Shown here in pieces: positions 13,667 through 14,919 of a stretch of DNA of 14,919 bases. The notes under the pieces were generated by a model. It was not told the DNA's origin and made no database searches. It was given only the letters and a program-made list of their open reading frames with translations. Numbering within the stretch: position 1 is the first letter of the stretch; each line of letters begins with the position of its first letter. Position numbers and translations under genes: made by a program. The stretch is taken from the NCBI GenBank assembly GCA_947167535.1, contig CAMVIL010000008.1:1-14919 (forward strand). Direction: 5' to 3'. The stretch is from an uncultured Ruminococcus sp. GTDB lineage: Bacteria > Bacillota > Clostridia > Oscillospirales > Ruminococcaceae.

Positions 13667-14919
13667 ATGAAAAAGAAAATTTTTGCAGGCATCACCGCAC
13701 TCGTCATGACTTCGGCACTTATGGCAGGCTGCGGAAGCGAAAAGAACGACAGCTCGTCGGAAAAGGCTGAAACTACTGCGGCTGAGACCACTACGGCAGC
13801 CACAGAAGAGGCTCCCGCCGAGACTACCACCGAAGAGGTAAACTACAACGAAGGCCTCAAAGCGCCCGTAAGCACCGAGAAGATCAACCTCAACGACGGC
13901 TTCACCGCTAATATGTACGCGAGAGCACTGTACAACGAGGGCGATACCTCAAGACTCGGCGCTAAGCTGAAGGCTGCAGTCGAGCTTGCCGCCGACAAGG
14001 ATATGGAAGCTCCCGAAAAGGCTAAGCACGCTACCAAGATAGCTTTCATCGGCGACTCCATCACCGCAGGCTCCAAGGCTTCCACCGATAATCAGTACAC
14101 CAACGTCCTCACAAAATGGTGGGACGAGAACATCAGCTACTACTGGAACGCTACCAACGCAGGTATCGGCGCTACCGATTCCTACCTCGCCGTTCACAGA
14201 GTTGACGAGGAAGTGCTCAAGGACGAGCCCGATATCATCTTCATCGAGTTCATCAACGACGGAAACAACGATTTCTACAAGGCAACTATGGACAGCCTCG
14301 TGAGAAAGTGCCTCTCCGCACCTAACGATCCTGCGGTCATCATGATCGAGATGACTATGGACGACGGCAGCAGCGCACAGGACGTTCACTCCGAGATCGG
14401 TCTGAAATACAATATCCCGATAATCTCCTACCACGACGCAGTTATCCCCGAGATAGAGGCGGGCAACTTCGCATGGACTGACATCTCCCCCGACAACATA
14501 CACCCGAATGATCTGGGTCACAAAATGCTGGGCGATATGCTGGCGAGATTTTTAAGCGACACCATCGACAACCTCGAATACATCGACACCGATTCCGTGA
14601 CACACTTCGACGGAAGCATCGAGTCTCCCACAGGCGACAAGTACCACGACGCATCGCTTCTCGACTGCGAACAGGCAGAAGTCACCGAGAACGAGGGCTT
14701 TGAGAACAACGCGGATCCGTGGAATTTCCAGCAGAACCTGACCTGCGAGGACGGCGGTACCGCCACCTTCGAGCTGGAGTTCAAGAATCTGGGACTGCTC
14801 TACTACACCACCACCGACGGCAAGAGCGGTGTAGCGTCCATCACCATTGACGGCGAGTTAGTCACCGAGATCAACGCCGAGTTCACAGACGGCTGGGGCG
14901 ACTATGCGAAGAAACAAGA
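13667..14919 (+). CDS. SGNH-hydrolase lipoprotein, second copy (3' end outside window)
   Basis: The first 417 residues of an exported lipoprotein; the frame is open to the window edge. The signal peptide ends in lipobox LMAGC with C22, followed by a Thr/Ala/Glu-rich linker to about residue 60. The SGNH hydrolase domain spans about 122-298. Block I is IAFIGDSITAG with S131, block II is NAGIGAT, block III is EFIND with N197, and block V is DNIHPND with D276 and H279. A beta-rich C-terminal domain starts near 310 and is cut. The layout matches the lipoprotein at 3591-4856, but this one keeps the classical GDS. The likely role is a cell-surface ester hydrolase acting on carbohydrate; the substrate is unknown. 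The start has an AAGGA site and its own strong promoter. Confidence 0.87.
   Translation, partial: MKKKIFAGITALVMTSALMAGCGSEKNDSSSEKAETTAAETTTAATEEAPAETTTEEVNYNEGLKAPVSTEKINLNDGFTANMYARALYNEGDTSRLGAKLKAAVELAADKDMEAPEKAKHATKIAFIGDSITAGSKASTDNQYTNVLTKWWDENISYYWNATNAGIGATDSYLAVHRVDEEVLKDEPDIIFIEFINDGNNDFYKATMDSLVRKCLSAPNDPAVIMIEMTMDDGSSAQDVHSEIGLKYNIPIISYHDAVIPEIEAGNFAWTDISPDNIHPNDLGHKMLGDMLARFLSDTIDNLEYIDTDSVTHFDGSIESPTGDKYHDASLLDCEQAEVTENEGFENNADPWNFQQNLTCEDGGTATFELEFKNLGLLYYTTTDGKSGVASITIDGELVTEINAEFTDGWGDYAKKQ

Overview
The window looks like chromosome from a moderately GC-rich Gram-positive anaerobe of the Clostridia, most like Ruminococcus and relatives. This is an inference from gene content and style: Thr/Ala/Glu-rich linkers after lipoprotein signals, strong GGAGG-type ribosome binding sites, a UgpC/MsmX-type sugar ATPase, class II GalT, a YdbC/PC4 protein and a small Cys-rich protein of the DUF6472 type. 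No tRNA, rRNA, mobile element or CRISPR array was seen. Positions 1-11228 are read leftward (minus strand) and 11598-14919 rightward, diverging from a 369-bp intergenic region.

Region 1 (1-5466, minus) is carbohydrate-related. It runs from an unrecognised three-TM membrane protein into an SGNH-hydrolase lipoprotein, then a GH31 alpha-xylosidase very close to E. coli YicI under its own promoter, then a class II galactose-1-phosphate uridylyltransferase whose 3' end is outside the window. Xylose release plus galactose conversion plus an exported esterase suggests use of xyloglucan-like or other galactose- and xylose-decorated glycans.

Region 2 (5482-6822, minus) is a single-gene unit. An excellent promoter drives an MsmX/UgpC-type ATPase that probably powers several sugar ABC importers encoded elsewhere, and a clear intrinsic terminator ends it.

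Region 3 (6910-11331, minus) appears to be one operon: an oligosaccharide flippase with a long extra C-terminal membrane region, a PC4-like nucleic-acid-binding protein, a 45-residue single-TM protein, a Cys4 mini-protein, an acidic protein with two YezG/DUF600-like halves, then a terminator hairpin and a 16S rRNA pseudouridine synthase.

Region 4 (11456-12915, plus) has a strong promoter, a potentially structured leader of about 110 nt, a MinD-like ATPase without the usual membrane-targeting tail, and a methylglyoxal-synthase-like protein. The latter keeps its phosphate-binding residues but has lost Asp71, His98 and Asp101 (E. coli numbering), so it is probably a pseudoenzyme. This is the most unusual item in the window. 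A strong terminator follows, then a YdcF-family gene.

Region 5 (13594-14919, plus) starts with a near-ideal promoter and holds a second SGNH lipoprotein, cut by the window edge, with the same layout as the one at 3591-4856.

A recurring layout is a hairpin, usually terminator-like, ending 18-19 nt before the start codon of the next gene, seen at four junctions.
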